Shown here piece by piece: positions 15,612 through 24,943 of a stretch of 64,000 nucleotides of DNA. The notes under the pieces are model-generated. The model was not told where the DNA came from. It made no database searches and was given only the letters and a program-made list of their open reading frames with translations. Origin of the DNA: an uncultured Eubacteriales bacterium. Lineage in GTDB: Bacteria; Bacillota; Clostridia; Christensenellales; Aristaeellaceae. The number at the start of each line of letters is the position of its first letter. Position 1 is the first letter of the stretch. Location: assembly GCA_902764915.1 (NCBI GenBank), contig CACWXY010000008.1, forward strand, positions 1-64,000, given 5' to 3'. Both the position numbers and the translations under genes were made by a program.

Positions 15612-15638
15612 AAAAAGGAGCCACTCCGGCTCCTTTTT
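15612..15638. terminator. Bidirectional intrinsic terminator
   Basis: AAAAAGGAGCC and GGCTCCTTTTT form an 11-bp stem with a five-base loop. It has a T-run on both strands and lies between convergent genes ending at 15599 (+) and 15653 (-). Confidence 0.92.
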
Positions 15639-15652
15639 GTATGGACAAATGA

Positions 15653-16756
15653 CTATTTCACGGACGCCAGGGCGTACGTCATATGGGATTTCAGCCATTG
15701 GAGACCTTCCGCCCGCCAGGCAGCCAGTGCCAGGCGGCGTTCCTCGGTCATTTCCACGACTTCCCAGGGCGATGCCTGCATACGCCGAAGAAGCGAAAGC
15801 ACACGACTGTTCCGGTTTTTCGGGTCCGCCTGTGCATCCCGCAGACAGACGAAAAACGGACGCTCCAGTACACAGGCGAGCATGGCGCCATGGAATGAAT
15901 CCGTACAGACAAGCCCTGCGTCGGACAGGCAATGGAGAAAATCCTCCGGTGAGGCGGCATCCGCCTTTTCCCAGTCTGTCCTGTGCACCGCTTCCGCGCC
16001 GAAAGGCAGCAGCAGCGGCTTCAGTGCCATAGTCTCAGAAAGTGTCTGAACCCTTTCCTGATAATGGCTCGCATCCCCCAGAAAATAACAGACCATGGAC
16101 GAGGTTTTCGTTTCTTTCCCGGCAGGCTTTCCCGCCATTGCAAGCCACTGACTTTTTTCCAGCAGGACTACCGGATCCGGGCATACATCCGGGCGCTGTC
16201 CTGTCAGTGCCTCCAGCAGTGATGCGCCTTCTTCCTCGCGCACGGATATTCCCTGAAAACCCCTGAGTGCCTGGCGCATGAGCTTCTGCTTATGTCTGCC
16301 GGGAAGGCTGGATACACCCAGGGAGCACGCATAGGCAAGCTTCGACGTATCACCTGCAAAGTCGAGGAAATAGGACGGGTTCAGCCATGTGGGCGACCAG
16401 ATCTGATCGCTGCCGCACAGAAGAAGGTCATAACGGGAACGAATAGCCTCCAGTGCCTTATGATTCCGGCAGACCGGACTTAGATGCAGTTCTCTTGCAA
16501 TGAACTGTTCCAGCGCCTTCTGTTTTGCAGAAGATGCGGCATCCGTACGGACCATCCTCCGTTTTCTCCAGCCCTCTGCGAGAAGCCTGGGTGAATTCCC
16601 GCACCGGAGAAGATTACGGGTCTTTTCCTGTATATCCATCCGGTAGTCGATATGCTCACAGGCAAACCCCATGCCTTCCAGGGTACGCTCCAGTGCATAG
16701 CACTGCAGGACGGAACCGAAATTATTATTGTGCAGAAGAGAGAGTATGCCAATCAT
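15653..16756 (-). CDS. Polysaccharide pyruvyl transferase family protein
   Basis: The 367-residue protein matches the PS_pyruv_trans family: GILSLLHNNNFGSVLQCYAL at the N-terminus, YDLLLCGSDQIWSPTWLNP with the conserved CGSDQIW block (about residues 113-120) and LVCTDSFHGAMLACVLERPF near the C-terminus. Such enzymes transfer pyruvyl groups from phosphoenolpyruvate to glycans, as CsaB does for cell-wall anchoring, but many members are uncharacterised. The gene follows the DUF4317 gene by only 9 bases, so it is cotranscribed with it. No other cell-wall polymer genes are adjacent. Confidence 0.85.
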   Translation of the reverse strand: MIGILSLLHNNNFGSVLQCYALERTLEGMGFACEHIDYRMDIQEKTRNLLRCGNSPRLLAEGWRKRRMVRTDAASSAKQKALEQFIARELHLSPVCRNHKALEAIRSRYDLLLCGSDQIWSPTWLNPSYFLDFAGDTSKLAYACSLGVSSLPGRHKQKLMRQALRGFQGISVREEEGASLLEALTGQRPDVCPDPVVLLEKSQWLAMAGKPAGKETKTSSMVCYFLGDASHYQERVQTLSETMALKPLLLPFGAEAVHRTDWEKADAASPEDFLHCLSDAGLVCTDSFHGAMLACVLERPFFVCLRDAQADPKNRNSRVLSLLRRMQASPWEVVEMTEERRLALAAWRAEGLQWLKSHMTYALASVK

Positions 16757-16765
16757 GGTGTTTCC

Positions 16766-17932
16766 TTACTGAATGGCGATGCCTACGCCATTGACTTCCA
16801 CGTTGCCGTCGGCCAGGATCAGGATATACCGCTGGCCGTCGATCACGCGGGTGGTCACCAGGTCCGCATGAGCCGGTGCAACCTTAATCTGTACACTGGG
16901 CGTGGAAACCTTGAACTCGCGCGTAGGAATGACATTCACGGCGGGCAGAGGCTTTTCGCCGAAGGCCTGCTGGAAGCTCTCTGTAAAGGCCTGAACCTTG
17001 TCCTCGGAGACACCGCATTCGCTCAGAACACCGCTCACATCCTGATAGGTAATGCGCGCAGGCTCAGCATGCTTGTCCTCCTTCTGCTCCTGGATACGCT
17101 GGGAGACGGACTCTGTGACAGCCTGCACAACCTCCATGCTGCATTCGTCCTGAAGCGTCACCTGCAGGATATCGCCGATTACTTCCGACTGCTGGGGCGC
17201 CGGCATGATCGGTTCAAAGTCAAACACGTCATGCAGGAAATCATCATGCGCATTGGCCGCATCCTTGGTATACAGAACCGCTGTGGAGATATCCATGCTG
17301 CCGCTTTCATAGGCAGGATACAGAAAGCCCAGTTCAGGGGCTGTGACAGACCAGTCTGCCGGACGCGCAATAAAGCTGCCTTCGCTTTCGGAATAGCTCA
17401 GGCTTTCCTTGCCCTGCTTGACGGGGCATACCGCACAAAGGCAGTAGTTGAATACAGCCTCCGACATGGCAATCTCTTCCGTTCCATCCGGATGACGATA
17501 AGCGACATCAAAGGAATCGTACAAAAGAAGGATCAGGAGATTAGGCGCATTCTTCAGTTCTTCTACGGACTGGGAAAGGTCGCCTGTTTCCTTGATATGC
17601 GCACTGATGATTACATTAAAGAGTTCTTCCGCAATACCATCGTCCTCCAGTTCGCTGGCGCAGAGCCCGCTGAGGCGATGATACGCCGCATTGGTGGGAT
17701 CCTCTGAGGGAACCGTCACGTCAATCAGGTTCTGTCCGCTGACGCCTGTGAGCACTTTCTTGAACAGCACCATGTATTTCTCATACTCGGACTGCGGGAT
17801 CAGACCCACATTCTCCTTAAAGCTGGTCAGTACCTTTCCGGTGGGATCCACATAGCATCCCCGTATGATGGAGGCGCCGCGCTTGTCCGGCTGAAGCCGT
17901 CTGCGAAGATCCGCAAAGTCTTTCTGTGTCAT
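16766..17932 (-). CDS. DUF4317 family protein
   Basis: A 388-residue protein with the DUF4317 beginning (MTQKDFADLRRRLQPDKRGA, SIIRGCYVDPTGKVLTSF), common in Clostridia. The middle contains LLYDSFDVAYRHPDGTEEIA and the region after residue 250 has the conserved DILQVTLQDECSMEVVQAVT pattern. No catalytic motif or membrane segment is visible, so a cytoplasmic protein of unknown function. ATG at 17932 is preferred to 17956 because AAAGGATGA lies upstream and the family starts at MTQKDF. It lies 61 bases after the beta-CASP nuclease gene and 9 before the pyruvyl transferase gene. Confidence 0.85.
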   Translation of the reverse strand: MTQKDFADLRRRLQPDKRGASIIRGCYVDPTGKVLTSFKENVGLIPQSEYEKYMVLFKKVLTGVSGQNLIDVTVPSEDPTNAAYHRLSGLCASELEDDGIAEELFNVIISAHIKETGDLSQSVEELKNAPNLLILLLYDSFDVAYRHPDGTEEIAMSEAVFNYCLCAVCPVKQGKESLSYSESEGSFIARPADWSVTAPELGFLYPAYESGSMDISTAVLYTKDAANAHDDFLHDVFDFEPIMPAPQQSEVIGDILQVTLQDECSMEVVQAVTESVSQRIQEQKEDKHAEPARITYQDVSGVLSECGVSEDKVQAFTESFQQAFGEKPLPAVNVIPTREFKVSTPSVQIKVAPAHADLVTTRVIDGQRYILILADGNVEVNGVGIAIQ

Positions 17933-17993
17933 GGGTGAATCATCCTTTCCGTGCAAAGCTTCCTTCGCTTTGCAGTTGCTGTTATTCCTGTTC

Positions 17994-20528
17994 TTACCGG
18001 AGCGCTTTCAAGAGCTGCACACCGGTTCTGTTTAAAAACGCCGTCTGTACGCTTTCCGGCAGTTCTCCGTCACACGAGACCTGTACGGTTTGTTCCTTCG
18101 GCATATAGGCCGGGTTCTTTCTCAGTGCAATCCCCGCCTCCGCGCACATTTTCTGCGCCAGCGTACATATTGCAATCTGATTGACGCTCTGGGCGATATG
18201 CACGCGTATGCCCAGCGCATCCGCCAGTGACTGGAGCAGGGCACTCTGTGCCCGGCCCTGGGCGGGCGAAAGAAAGGAAAGCTCATAGTATCGGCCATGC
18301 GCATCGTTTTTCAGACCTTTCTTATAGGGTTTTCCCTCGATATCCCAGAAAGCGGAGTCAATCCACTGGAACACGGCGTTCTGTTCCATGGGTGCTTTCT
18401 GCGCATGCGGGATAAACCAGTCAGGATCGGAAGGCACAGGGGCAGCACCGGTTGACGGCGCATCGGGTGTGTCTTTTGTGTCCAGCCAGAGCTGCCATCC
18501 CGTTGTGTCCCGAAACCGGCGAATTTTCTCTGCATCCGCTTTGTCCCGGATCAGGGGATGAATCAGGAATGCCTTTTCCTGTTCAAAGTAGGACACCTTT
18601 CCGATGCCCTCGGGAAACAGCGTTTCCAGAAGCAGGATCGCCTGATTATAGTTCATGCGGTCGCGAACGGAAAGTGTCCACCCCGTATTCTGCTGCAGGG
18701 CGTCTGTACATGCGGCGAAGAGAACCGGATCAAAGGCATCCGGAAAATCCACGGTCAGTTCCGCACGTTTTTCATCCGGATAATACCCGATCTTCCGGAT
18801 GCTGTCCGAAGGCAGTACGCTTCGCAGCACACGTTCCACATCCTGGGGCGTGACCGCAGTGGCTGTCTCCGCTTCCGCCATTTCTTCATCCGTTGCCGGA
18901 CGCACAAGGTACATACGCCGCGGGTCCCGAAGAAAACAGCCGGAGTCCAGCAGCCGGTCCAGAAACAGCTGCAGCGCGTCCTCTTCCTCCTTTGGCATGG
19001 GCGATGCATGAAGGGCTTTTCCAAACCACAGATAGTAGCATTCTTCCGGGGTAAACGAGCGCAGCGGATACCACTGCATGAGCTTTTCCCGAAAGGTCTT
19101 CAGGCTGTCCGGCTCTGGCATATTATTCGCATGCATGGACTGTTCGAGGATGCGGGGAAGCTGGCTGCGCCTGACACCCAGGAGCATCTCCACAGTCTCC
19201 CCCGTGTGCGGTTCATAGATTCTGCGCCGCACATCCCGGGCCAGCTCTCTGCCCAGAGTATCCATGGCTGCCTGATTGCCGTGAACCAGTATCAGATTCC
19301 TCGGCGACAGCCGATCTGCTATACTGCAGAGTTCGGACTGATCCGCATGCGCGGAAAGACCAACCTGTTCAATACGGCATTTCACAGGCACGGTCACACC
19401 GTCCAGACGTATGCTTGCTTCCTCCGGATGATCCAGAAGGTTCATCAGCGCACGCCCGGGCGCTTCTTCATCCTGATAACCGGTAATGATGATACACGCG
19501 TCCTCGCGAGGCGCAAGTGTTTTGGCGTACAGCATACTGGGCCCGCCTGTGAGCATGCCGGAAGAGGATACAAAGATGCAGGGGCCTTTCTGATTCACAA
19601 GCGTGTTCCGGTCCTCCAATGGCGCGACCGCACGCACATCCTCGGAATAGAACGGCTCTGTGCCGCGCATGATCCGCCTGGCCAGGCTGGAGCGAAGATA
19701 GATTGGATACATTGTATAGACGCGATTGATATCACGCACCATGCCATCTACATACACGGGGACACGGGGAATCTCCTTCTTCTGCATGGCTGAGCGCAGT
19801 ATAAGCAGGACTTCCTGGGCACGGCCCAGCGCAAACGCCGGGATCAGTATCTTCTTTCCCTGGGCGATGCATTCGTCCAGGATATGAACCAGACGGATCT
19901 CTTCGGCCTGCCGGTTGGCATGCAGCCGGTCGCCGTAGGTTGATTCCATGATCATGACATCCGGACGCAGCCGGGACGGGAGCCGCAGACCGTCAATCGT
20001 ACGCTGCGCCTGCATGGCGACATCGCCTGTATAGAGGATGGTGCCCTCCGGGGTTTCCAGGTACATGCACACCGCCCCGGCGATATGTCCCGCAGGATAG
20101 CAGGTGACAGAAAAGCCCTCCAGAATAGCACATGGGAATTCCAGCCTGACCGGCACAACCCGGTCCAGCATGGCGGCTACATCCTCCGCGCTGTAATGCG
20201 GAATCTCTTCCTCCCGCTTATCCATGATTTTCAGGCTGTCCGCCAGAAGCACACGCGTGAGTCTTTCAGTCATGGGTGTCATGTAGATCCGTGCGTTCGG
20301 GTAAGCCTTGGAGATGACGGGAAGCGAGCCGGTATGGTCCATATGGGCATGGCTCACCAGGATCGCATCGACGCCGCCGGCCAGCTGAATGGCGCGAAAA
20401 TCCGGCAGTGGGTCCTTCCCGCTTCCCTGGCGTATGCCTGCATCGAACAGGATTCCCTTGTCACCGATCCGGACATAGATGCAGCTGCCGCCGACTTCCA
20501 TAGCACCGCCTGCAAATATGAACCGCAT
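17994..20528 (-). CDS. Beta-CASP metallo-beta-lactamase nuclease with long C-terminal extension
   Basis: The 844-residue protein begins with a metallo-beta-lactamase domain (HAHMDH with H60, H62, D64, H65; TGDVAM; MIMESTYGDR) followed by a beta-CASP domain (FVSSSGMLTGGPSMLYAK, LSAHADQSELC, NLILVHGNQAAM). This is the Cft2/CPSF-73 type of RNA-processing exo/endonuclease, distinct from RNase J. Such proteins usually end near residue 450-540; here about 300 further residues follow. That extension has two similar short modules (AELTVDFPDAFDPVLFAAC and VQVSCDGELPESVQTAF, each followed by a TGW/TGV-containing strand) that could be RNA-binding. The start fits the family N-terminus; the ribosome binding site is AGGAGGTG. 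Confidence 0.88.
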   Translation of the reverse strand: MRFIFAGGAMEVGGSCIYVRIGDKGILFDAGIRQGSGKDPLPDFRAIQLAGGVDAILVSHAHMDHTGSLPVISKAYPNARIYMTPMTERLTRVLLADSLKIMDKREEEIPHYSAEDVAAMLDRVVPVRLEFPCAILEGFSVTCYPAGHIAGAVCMYLETPEGTILYTGDVAMQAQRTIDGLRLPSRLRPDVMIMESTYGDRLHANRQAEEIRLVHILDECIAQGKKILIPAFALGRAQEVLLILRSAMQKKEIPRVPVYVDGMVRDINRVYTMYPIYLRSSLARRIMRGTEPFYSEDVRAVAPLEDRNTLVNQKGPCIFVSSSGMLTGGPSMLYAKTLAPREDACIIITGYQDEEAPGRALMNLLDHPEEASIRLDGVTVPVKCRIEQVGLSAHADQSELCSIADRLSPRNLILVHGNQAAMDTLGRELARDVRRRIYEPHTGETVEMLLGVRRSQLPRILEQSMHANNMPEPDSLKTFREKLMQWYPLRSFTPEECYYLWFGKALHASPMPKEEEDALQLFLDRLLDSGCFLRDPRRMYLVRPATDEEMAEAETATAVTPQDVERVLRSVLPSDSIRKIGYYPDEKRAELTVDFPDAFDPVLFAACTDALQQNTGWTLSVRDRMNYNQAILLLETLFPEGIGKVSYFEQEKAFLIHPLIRDKADAEKIRRFRDTTGWQLWLDTKDTPDAPSTGAAPVPSDPDWFIPHAQKAPMEQNAVFQWIDSAFWDIEGKPYKKGLKNDAHGRYYELSFLSPAQGRAQSALLQSLADALGIRVHIAQSVNQIAICTLAQKMCAEAGIALRKNPAYMPKEQTVQVSCDGELPESVQTAFLNRTGVQLLKALR

Positions 20529-20586
20529 GCTGGCTTTTCACCTCCTGTGCTTCCGAAAGCATGACGAACGATGTTCATACAAAAGC

Positions 20587-20626
20587 AAAAAAACAGAGGG
20601 AATCCGAGAACGGCTCGAATCCCCTC
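20587..20626 (-). terminator. Intrinsic terminator of the pta-ackA operon
   Basis: On the minus strand GAGGGGATTCGAG pairs with CTCGGATTCCCTC and is followed by TGT7. It sits 13 bases after the ackA stop. Confidence 0.88.
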
Positions 20627-20639
20627 CGAAGCTATGGCC

Positions 20640-21860
20640 TTACTTGGTCACCAGTTCAAGGGTATCACGGGCAATCATGATTTCTTCGTTGGTCGGAATC
20701 ACGAGTACCTTTACCTTGCTGTCTTCCGTGGAAATCACGCACTCGGTGGCATGTCCGTCCGCACAGGCAGCATTCTTGGCATGATCCAGCTTGGCGCCAA
20801 GGAATTCCATGTTATCCATGATTCTTTCACGGAGCGCACCATTGTTCTCGCCGATGCCGGCCGTGAAGACGATCATGTCCACACCGCCCATGGCGGCAGC
20901 ATAGGAACCGATATACTTCTTGATGCCGTAGACCAGCATATCACGCGCCAGCATGGCATCGCCGTTATACTTGTCGGCTGCGGCGTCAATATCGCGCATA
21001 TCGGAGGAAAGGCCGCTGATACCGAGAAGGCCGGACTTCTTGTTCATCATATTGAGAACTTCGTCGACAGTCATATTCTCGTTATTGGCAATGAACTGGA
21101 CAACGGCGGGATCCAGTGTACCGCAGCGGGTGCCCATCAAAAGACCGTCCAGAGGGGTCAGACCCATGGAGGTGTCCACGCACTTGCCGTCCACGACAGC
21201 GCTCAGAGAAGAGCCGTTGCCGAGGTGGCATACGATAATCCTCTGGCCCAGCGGGCTGATGCCGAGGAATTCGCATACGCGCTTGGAGACATAGCGGTGA
21301 CTGGTTCCGTGGAAGCCGTAGCGGCGCACGCCATACTGATCATGGTACTTCTTGGGTACGCCATACATATAAGCCTTCGGCGGCATGGTCTGATGGAATG
21401 CTGTATCAAACACGGCAACCTGCGGCGTGGTAGGCATGACCTTCTCACAGGCTTCGATGCCCATGAGGTTGGCCGGGTTATGAAGCGGGCCCAGCGGGAT
21501 GCATTCGCGGATGGCATCCTTCACGGCATCGTTGATCACGACGGAAGCGGAGAACTTGGTGCCGCCATGCAGTACGCGATGACCCACCGCACCGATCTCC
21601 ACGACGCTCTTGATGGCACCCTTCTTTTCATCCTGAAGAGCGGTGAGCATCATCTGAGTGGCTTCCACATGATCCGCAATGGGCTGGAAGATCTCAATGA
21701 CCTTTTTCTCGGTGCCGGGGATCTGCACGGTCTGCTTCAGGTGACCGCCCTCGATGCCGATGCGTTCCACCTGGCCCTTGACGATCATGACCTCGCCGTC
21801 CATATCAATCAGCTGATACTTGAGGGAGGAAGAGCCTGCGTTAACAACCAGAATTTTCAT
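20640..21860 (-). CDS. ackA: Acetate kinase
   Basis: The 406-residue product has all acetate kinase signatures: KILVVNAGSSSLKYQLIDMD at the N-terminus, YGFHGTSHRYVSKR, and the ATP-site block FTAGIGENNGALRERIMD. It converts acetyl phosphate and ADP to acetate and ATP, the energy-yielding last step of acetate fermentation. It lies 22 bases downstream of pta in the same operon and ends at a strong terminator. Length is normal for the family. Confidence 0.97.
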   Translation of the reverse strand: MKILVVNAGSSSLKYQLIDMDGEVMIVKGQVERIGIEGGHLKQTVQIPGTEKKVIEIFQPIADHVEATQMMLTALQDEKKGAIKSVVEIGAVGHRVLHGGTKFSASVVINDAVKDAIRECIPLGPLHNPANLMGIEACEKVMPTTPQVAVFDTAFHQTMPPKAYMYGVPKKYHDQYGVRRYGFHGTSHRYVSKRVCEFLGISPLGQRIIVCHLGNGSSLSAVVDGKCVDTSMGLTPLDGLLMGTRCGTLDPAVVQFIANNENMTVDEVLNMMNKKSGLLGISGLSSDMRDIDAAADKYNGDAMLARDMLVYGIKKYIGSYAAAMGGVDMIVFTAGIGENNGALRERIMDNMEFLGAKLDHAKNAACADGHATECVISTEDSKVKVLVIPTNEEIMIARDTLELVTK

Positions 21861-21882
21861 GGGTTATTTCTCCTTTTTCTGC

Positions 21883-22884
21883 TCAGCCCTGTGCCTTGAC
21901 GGCTACAGCGGCGACGGTATTGACGATCTCTTCCACGTTGCAGCCGCGGGACAGATCATTGACAGGCTTGGCCAGGCCCTGAATGATCGGGCCGATCGCC
22001 TTGGCACCAGCCAGGCGCTGCACCAGCTTATAGCCGATATTGCCGGCAGCCAGGTTCGGGAAGATCAGAACATTGGGCTGATGGCCTGCGACGGGAGAAC
22101 CCGGCGCCTTCAGAGAAGCGACTTCGGGAATGAGCGCGGCGTCCGCCTGCAGCTCGCCGTCGAGCAGAATGTCAGGAGCCAGTTCATGTGCCTTGGCAGT
22201 CGCTTCCTGTACACGGGTGACGACTTCATGCTTGGCGCTTCCCTTGGTGGAGAAGGACAGCATGGCCACACGGGGTTCCGCGGAGAGCAGTTCACGGCTG
22301 GTCTTTGCGGTTGCGACAGCAATGGACGCGAGTTCATCGGCATTGGGCTCAATATTCACGGCGCAGTCACCGAAGAGCATGACACCGTTGTCGCCCCAGT
22401 TGCCATTGGGGAGTTCCATGACAAAGCAGCTGGACACCGTGGAGATGCCGGGGGCCGTCTTGATGATCTGCAGTGCCGGACGCAGCACGTTACCGGTGGA
22501 ATTGATTGCGCCGGCTACCATGCCGTCTGCGTCGTCCATCTTCAGCATCATGGTGGCGAAATACAGTGTGTTGTTATAGACCAGATCCTTGGCCTGCTCC
22601 AGAGTCATGCCTTTCTTCTGACGAAGCTCGCAGAGCTTTTCCGCATACGCTTCCGTCTTTTCATAGTTTGCGGGATCAACAATGGCTACACCGCTCAGGT
22701 CCGTACCTGTCTGGGCTGCAACCTTTTCAATGCTTTCGGTCTTGCCTACCAGCGTGATCTTTGCCAGGCCCTCCGCTACAATCTTTGCAGCGGCCTGCAC
22801 GGTACGGGGTTCATCGCCCTCAGCCAGTACGATGTGCTTGAGCTGTGTTTTTGCTTTTGCCTTGATCTGGTCAATGACAGACAT
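21883..22884 (-). CDS. pta: Phosphate acetyltransferase
   Basis: The 333-residue short-form Pta carries HIVLAEGDEPRTVQAAAKIV, VAGAINSTGNVLRPALQIIK and GELQADAALIPEVASLKAPG, typical of the PTA_PTB family acetyl-specific branch. It exchanges the CoA of acetyl-CoA for phosphate, supplying acetyl phosphate to AckA. ATG at 22884 is chosen because AGGAGG lies 8 bases upstream; the longer frame adds 14 residues lacking family similarity. A -10 hexamer TATAAT is at 22952-22957 on the minus strand with no clear -35. Confidence 0.96.
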   Translation of the reverse strand: MSVIDQIKAKAKTQLKHIVLAEGDEPRTVQAAAKIVAEGLAKITLVGKTESIEKVAAQTGTDLSGVAIVDPANYEKTEAYAEKLCELRQKKGMTLEQAKDLVYNNTLYFATMMLKMDDADGMVAGAINSTGNVLRPALQIIKTAPGISTVSSCFVMELPNGNWGDNGVMLFGDCAVNIEPNADELASIAVATAKTSRELLSAEPRVAMLSFSTKGSAKHEVVTRVQEATAKAHELAPDILLDGELQADAALIPEVASLKAPGSPVAGHQPNVLIFPNLAAGNIGYKLVQRLAGAKAIGPIIQGLAKPVNDLSRGCNVEEIVNTVAAVAVKAQG

Positions 22885-23075
22885 GTCTATTTCCTCCTCT
22901 AATCGGTTCGGTAACAGAGTTTCCACAAAAAGAAACCCCTGATTCCGCCTGATTATACAGGATTTTTTAGGCGCTGAAAAGGGTTTTCAGGAATGCATCG
23001 CGAAATACCTCTCCGTGGATTCGTCCCCAGAGGACGATGGCCCTGTTTTTTCATGCCTGTTCCGGGAGGTCTTTC

Positions 23076-24251
23076 ATGCGGATTCTTGGTATCATTGCGG
23101 AATACAATCCCATGCACGCAGGACATGCAGCGCATATCCAGAAAGCCAAAGCCCAGGCCTGCGCAGATGCGGTCGTGGTTTGTCTGACGCCCTGTATCAC
23201 GCAGCGGGGCAGCTTTGCAACGCTGCCGGTGGATACACGTGTACGCATGGCGCTGTGCAGCGGAGCCGATGCGGTGATTGCGTTCCCTGCCCTCTATGCG
23301 TGCCGCCCCGCACAGGCATATGCCATGGCAGGCGTATCCCTTCTCAGCGGCATCGGATGCGACTGTCTGGGGTTTGGCGCAGAGTGCGGCGATCTCCCGC
23401 TGTTAAGGGAGACAGCACTTGCCTGGAATGAAACCTTTTCCTCCTGCCATGCGGATGTGCAGCGCAGAATGATGGACGGCACGTCCTTTGCCGCGGCTTC
23501 CCTTTCGATTCTCTCACAGCAGGATGTGCGCTATGCGCCGATTCTTTCCCGGCCCAATAATATACTGGCGCTTTCCTATCTGCAGGCTATAGAAGCCATT
23601 CACAACAGTATGGAACCGGTGCTGATTCACCGTCCCGGGGATTATCATGCAGACGCCGGCTCTGCTGATCCTTCTGCCACTGCACTGCGCAGCGCCTGCC
23701 ATCGCGGAGACTGGACAGCCGTTCGGGCTATGCAGACGCCGGTTCTCTTCTCCCTTCTGCAGGAGGCAGTGCTCCATGGTCATCTTCTTTCACCCGATGA
23801 ATCGTCCCTGCTTATTCTGGGACTGCTCAGATCTCTTTCTGCAGATGCTTTTTCCGATCTGCCGGACCTGAGCGAAGGTATTGAGCACCGGCTGCAGAAG
23901 GAACTCAGGAACGCACTTTCCATGGATGAACTTCTTTCCCGCTGTGTAACGCGCCGGTATCCGGCATCCCGATTCCGGAGAATGTGCATGCAGGCAGCGC
24001 TCGGCATAACAGAGAACAAAGCAGATACGCAGCCGCTTCCCGGCACCGCCCTTCTTCTGGGATACCGGAAAGAAAGCCGGAATGTGCTTGGACAGCTGGG
24101 AAACAGCCGGATTTCCTTTACGTCCAGGGCAGCTGATATGGAGGATGCCGTACGCACCGTTGAAACACGTGCCTGGTCACTGCACGGGCTTCTCTGTCAT
24201 GATGCCTCGCAGGTGTTTCTTTCCCATTCGGTGATTTCCGTCGGCCCATGA
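23076..24251 (+). CDS. tmcAL: tRNA(Met) cytidine acetate ligase, TmcAL (YlbM-like)
   Basis: The 391-residue protein starts with a nucleotidyltransferase core: RILGIIAEYNPMHAGHAAHI contains the HxGH-type motif MHAGH and is typical of YlbM/TmcAL. FGAECGD is the second conserved block. The Bacillus enzyme activates acetate with ATP to acetylate the wobble cytidine of elongator tRNA-Met. ATG at 23076 follows GGGAGG by 7 bases. Homologues often lie near ackA/pta in Bacillota, as here, divergently transcribed from pta. Length is normal; the helical C-terminal half is less conserved. Confidence 0.9.
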   Translation: MRILGIIAEYNPMHAGHAAHIQKAKAQACADAVVVCLTPCITQRGSFATLPVDTRVRMALCSGADAVIAFPALYACRPAQAYAMAGVSLLSGIGCDCLGFGAECGDLPLLRETALAWNETFSSCHADVQRRMMDGTSFAAASLSILSQQDVRYAPILSRPNNILALSYLQAIEAIHNSMEPVLIHRPGDYHADAGSADPSATALRSACHRGDWTAVRAMQTPVLFSLLQEAVLHGHLLSPDESSLLILGLLRSLSADAFSDLPDLSEGIEHRLQKELRNALSMDELLSRCVTRRYPASRFRRMCMQAALGITENKADTQPLPGTALLLGYRKESRNVLGQLGNSRISFTSRAADMEDAVRTVETRAWSLHGLLCHDASQVFLSHSVISVGP

Positions 24252-24401
24252 CAGCAGAAAAAGCGGCTGCAGCATGGGCCTTTACGGCTCTATGGCTGGC
24301 ACACTGCGCGCTTTCCGGCCGCCTATAAGATTAGGAAGCAGAAAGCTTTGTCGGATGCAGACACGGGGCTGATCCTGGAAGACATGCCTTTTTCGTGCCG
24401 A

Positions 24402-24815
24402 TCACTTTTCTTCTGTATTGCATGCTGTCTGCCTGTTGAGTGCCTTTTCCATTCGATTCAGTGTATCAAAGAATCGATGCGTGGCAACAGCAGGCCCCAT
24501 CAGCAGCAGACCGAACACATTCCATCCGAACATATGCCACCAGGAAGTATAAGGGCCTTCCAGTCCCATGCAGATTGCCTTGGCCTTCAGTTCCTCCGCA
24601 ATCCCTGCCATCCAGATCAGAGGATAGATAAACAGTGTGGGGATCCCCAGAAGATACGCCTTCCAGTAAGGCATTATCGGATGTCCGAGAATGCTCTCCA
24701 GTTCCTGCTGCAATCCGCCCAGAGGCATATACAGCAGAAAAAAGAGACCGGCTGTGAAAAAGTCAATCAGGCCCAGAAGGAAACCGGGACGGTTTGTATG
24801 CGTAAAGTTGAACAT
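24402..24815 (-). CDS. DUF4234-like membrane protein
   Basis: This 137-residue protein has three hydrophobic segments (about residues 11-30, 52-72 and 92-110). It also has the features AYLLGIPTLFIYPLIWMAGI, AEELKAKAICMGLEGPYTSW and WWHMFGWNVFG, which I associate with DUF4234-type small membrane proteins of Clostridia. The ribosome binding site is weak. It stands alone between tmcAL and the rhodanese lipoprotein. Function unknown. Bases 24252-24401 show no further gene. Confidence 0.7.
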   Translation of the reverse strand: MFNFTHTNRPGFLLGLIDFFTAGLFFLLYMPLGGLQQELESILGHPIMPYWKAYLLGIPTLFIYPLIWMAGIAEELKAKAICMGLEGPYTSWWHMFGWNVFGLLLMGPAVATHRFFDTLNRMEKALNRQTACNTEEK

Positions 24816-24943
24816 AAGACATGCGCTCTGCTTTCTCTTCTTTTCAAGACTTCCACATGGTATCTAATGGGTGAACGCACCATTTTGCTTTCTCCTGAAC
24901 CGCTTTTTGACAGTGGTTCTCCATTCACTTTTTTATCGGCGTG

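Noticed and set aside
20571-21899. Plus-strand open frame of about 442 codons
   Set aside because: Antisense to acetate kinase; codon bias of the real gene keeps this frame open.
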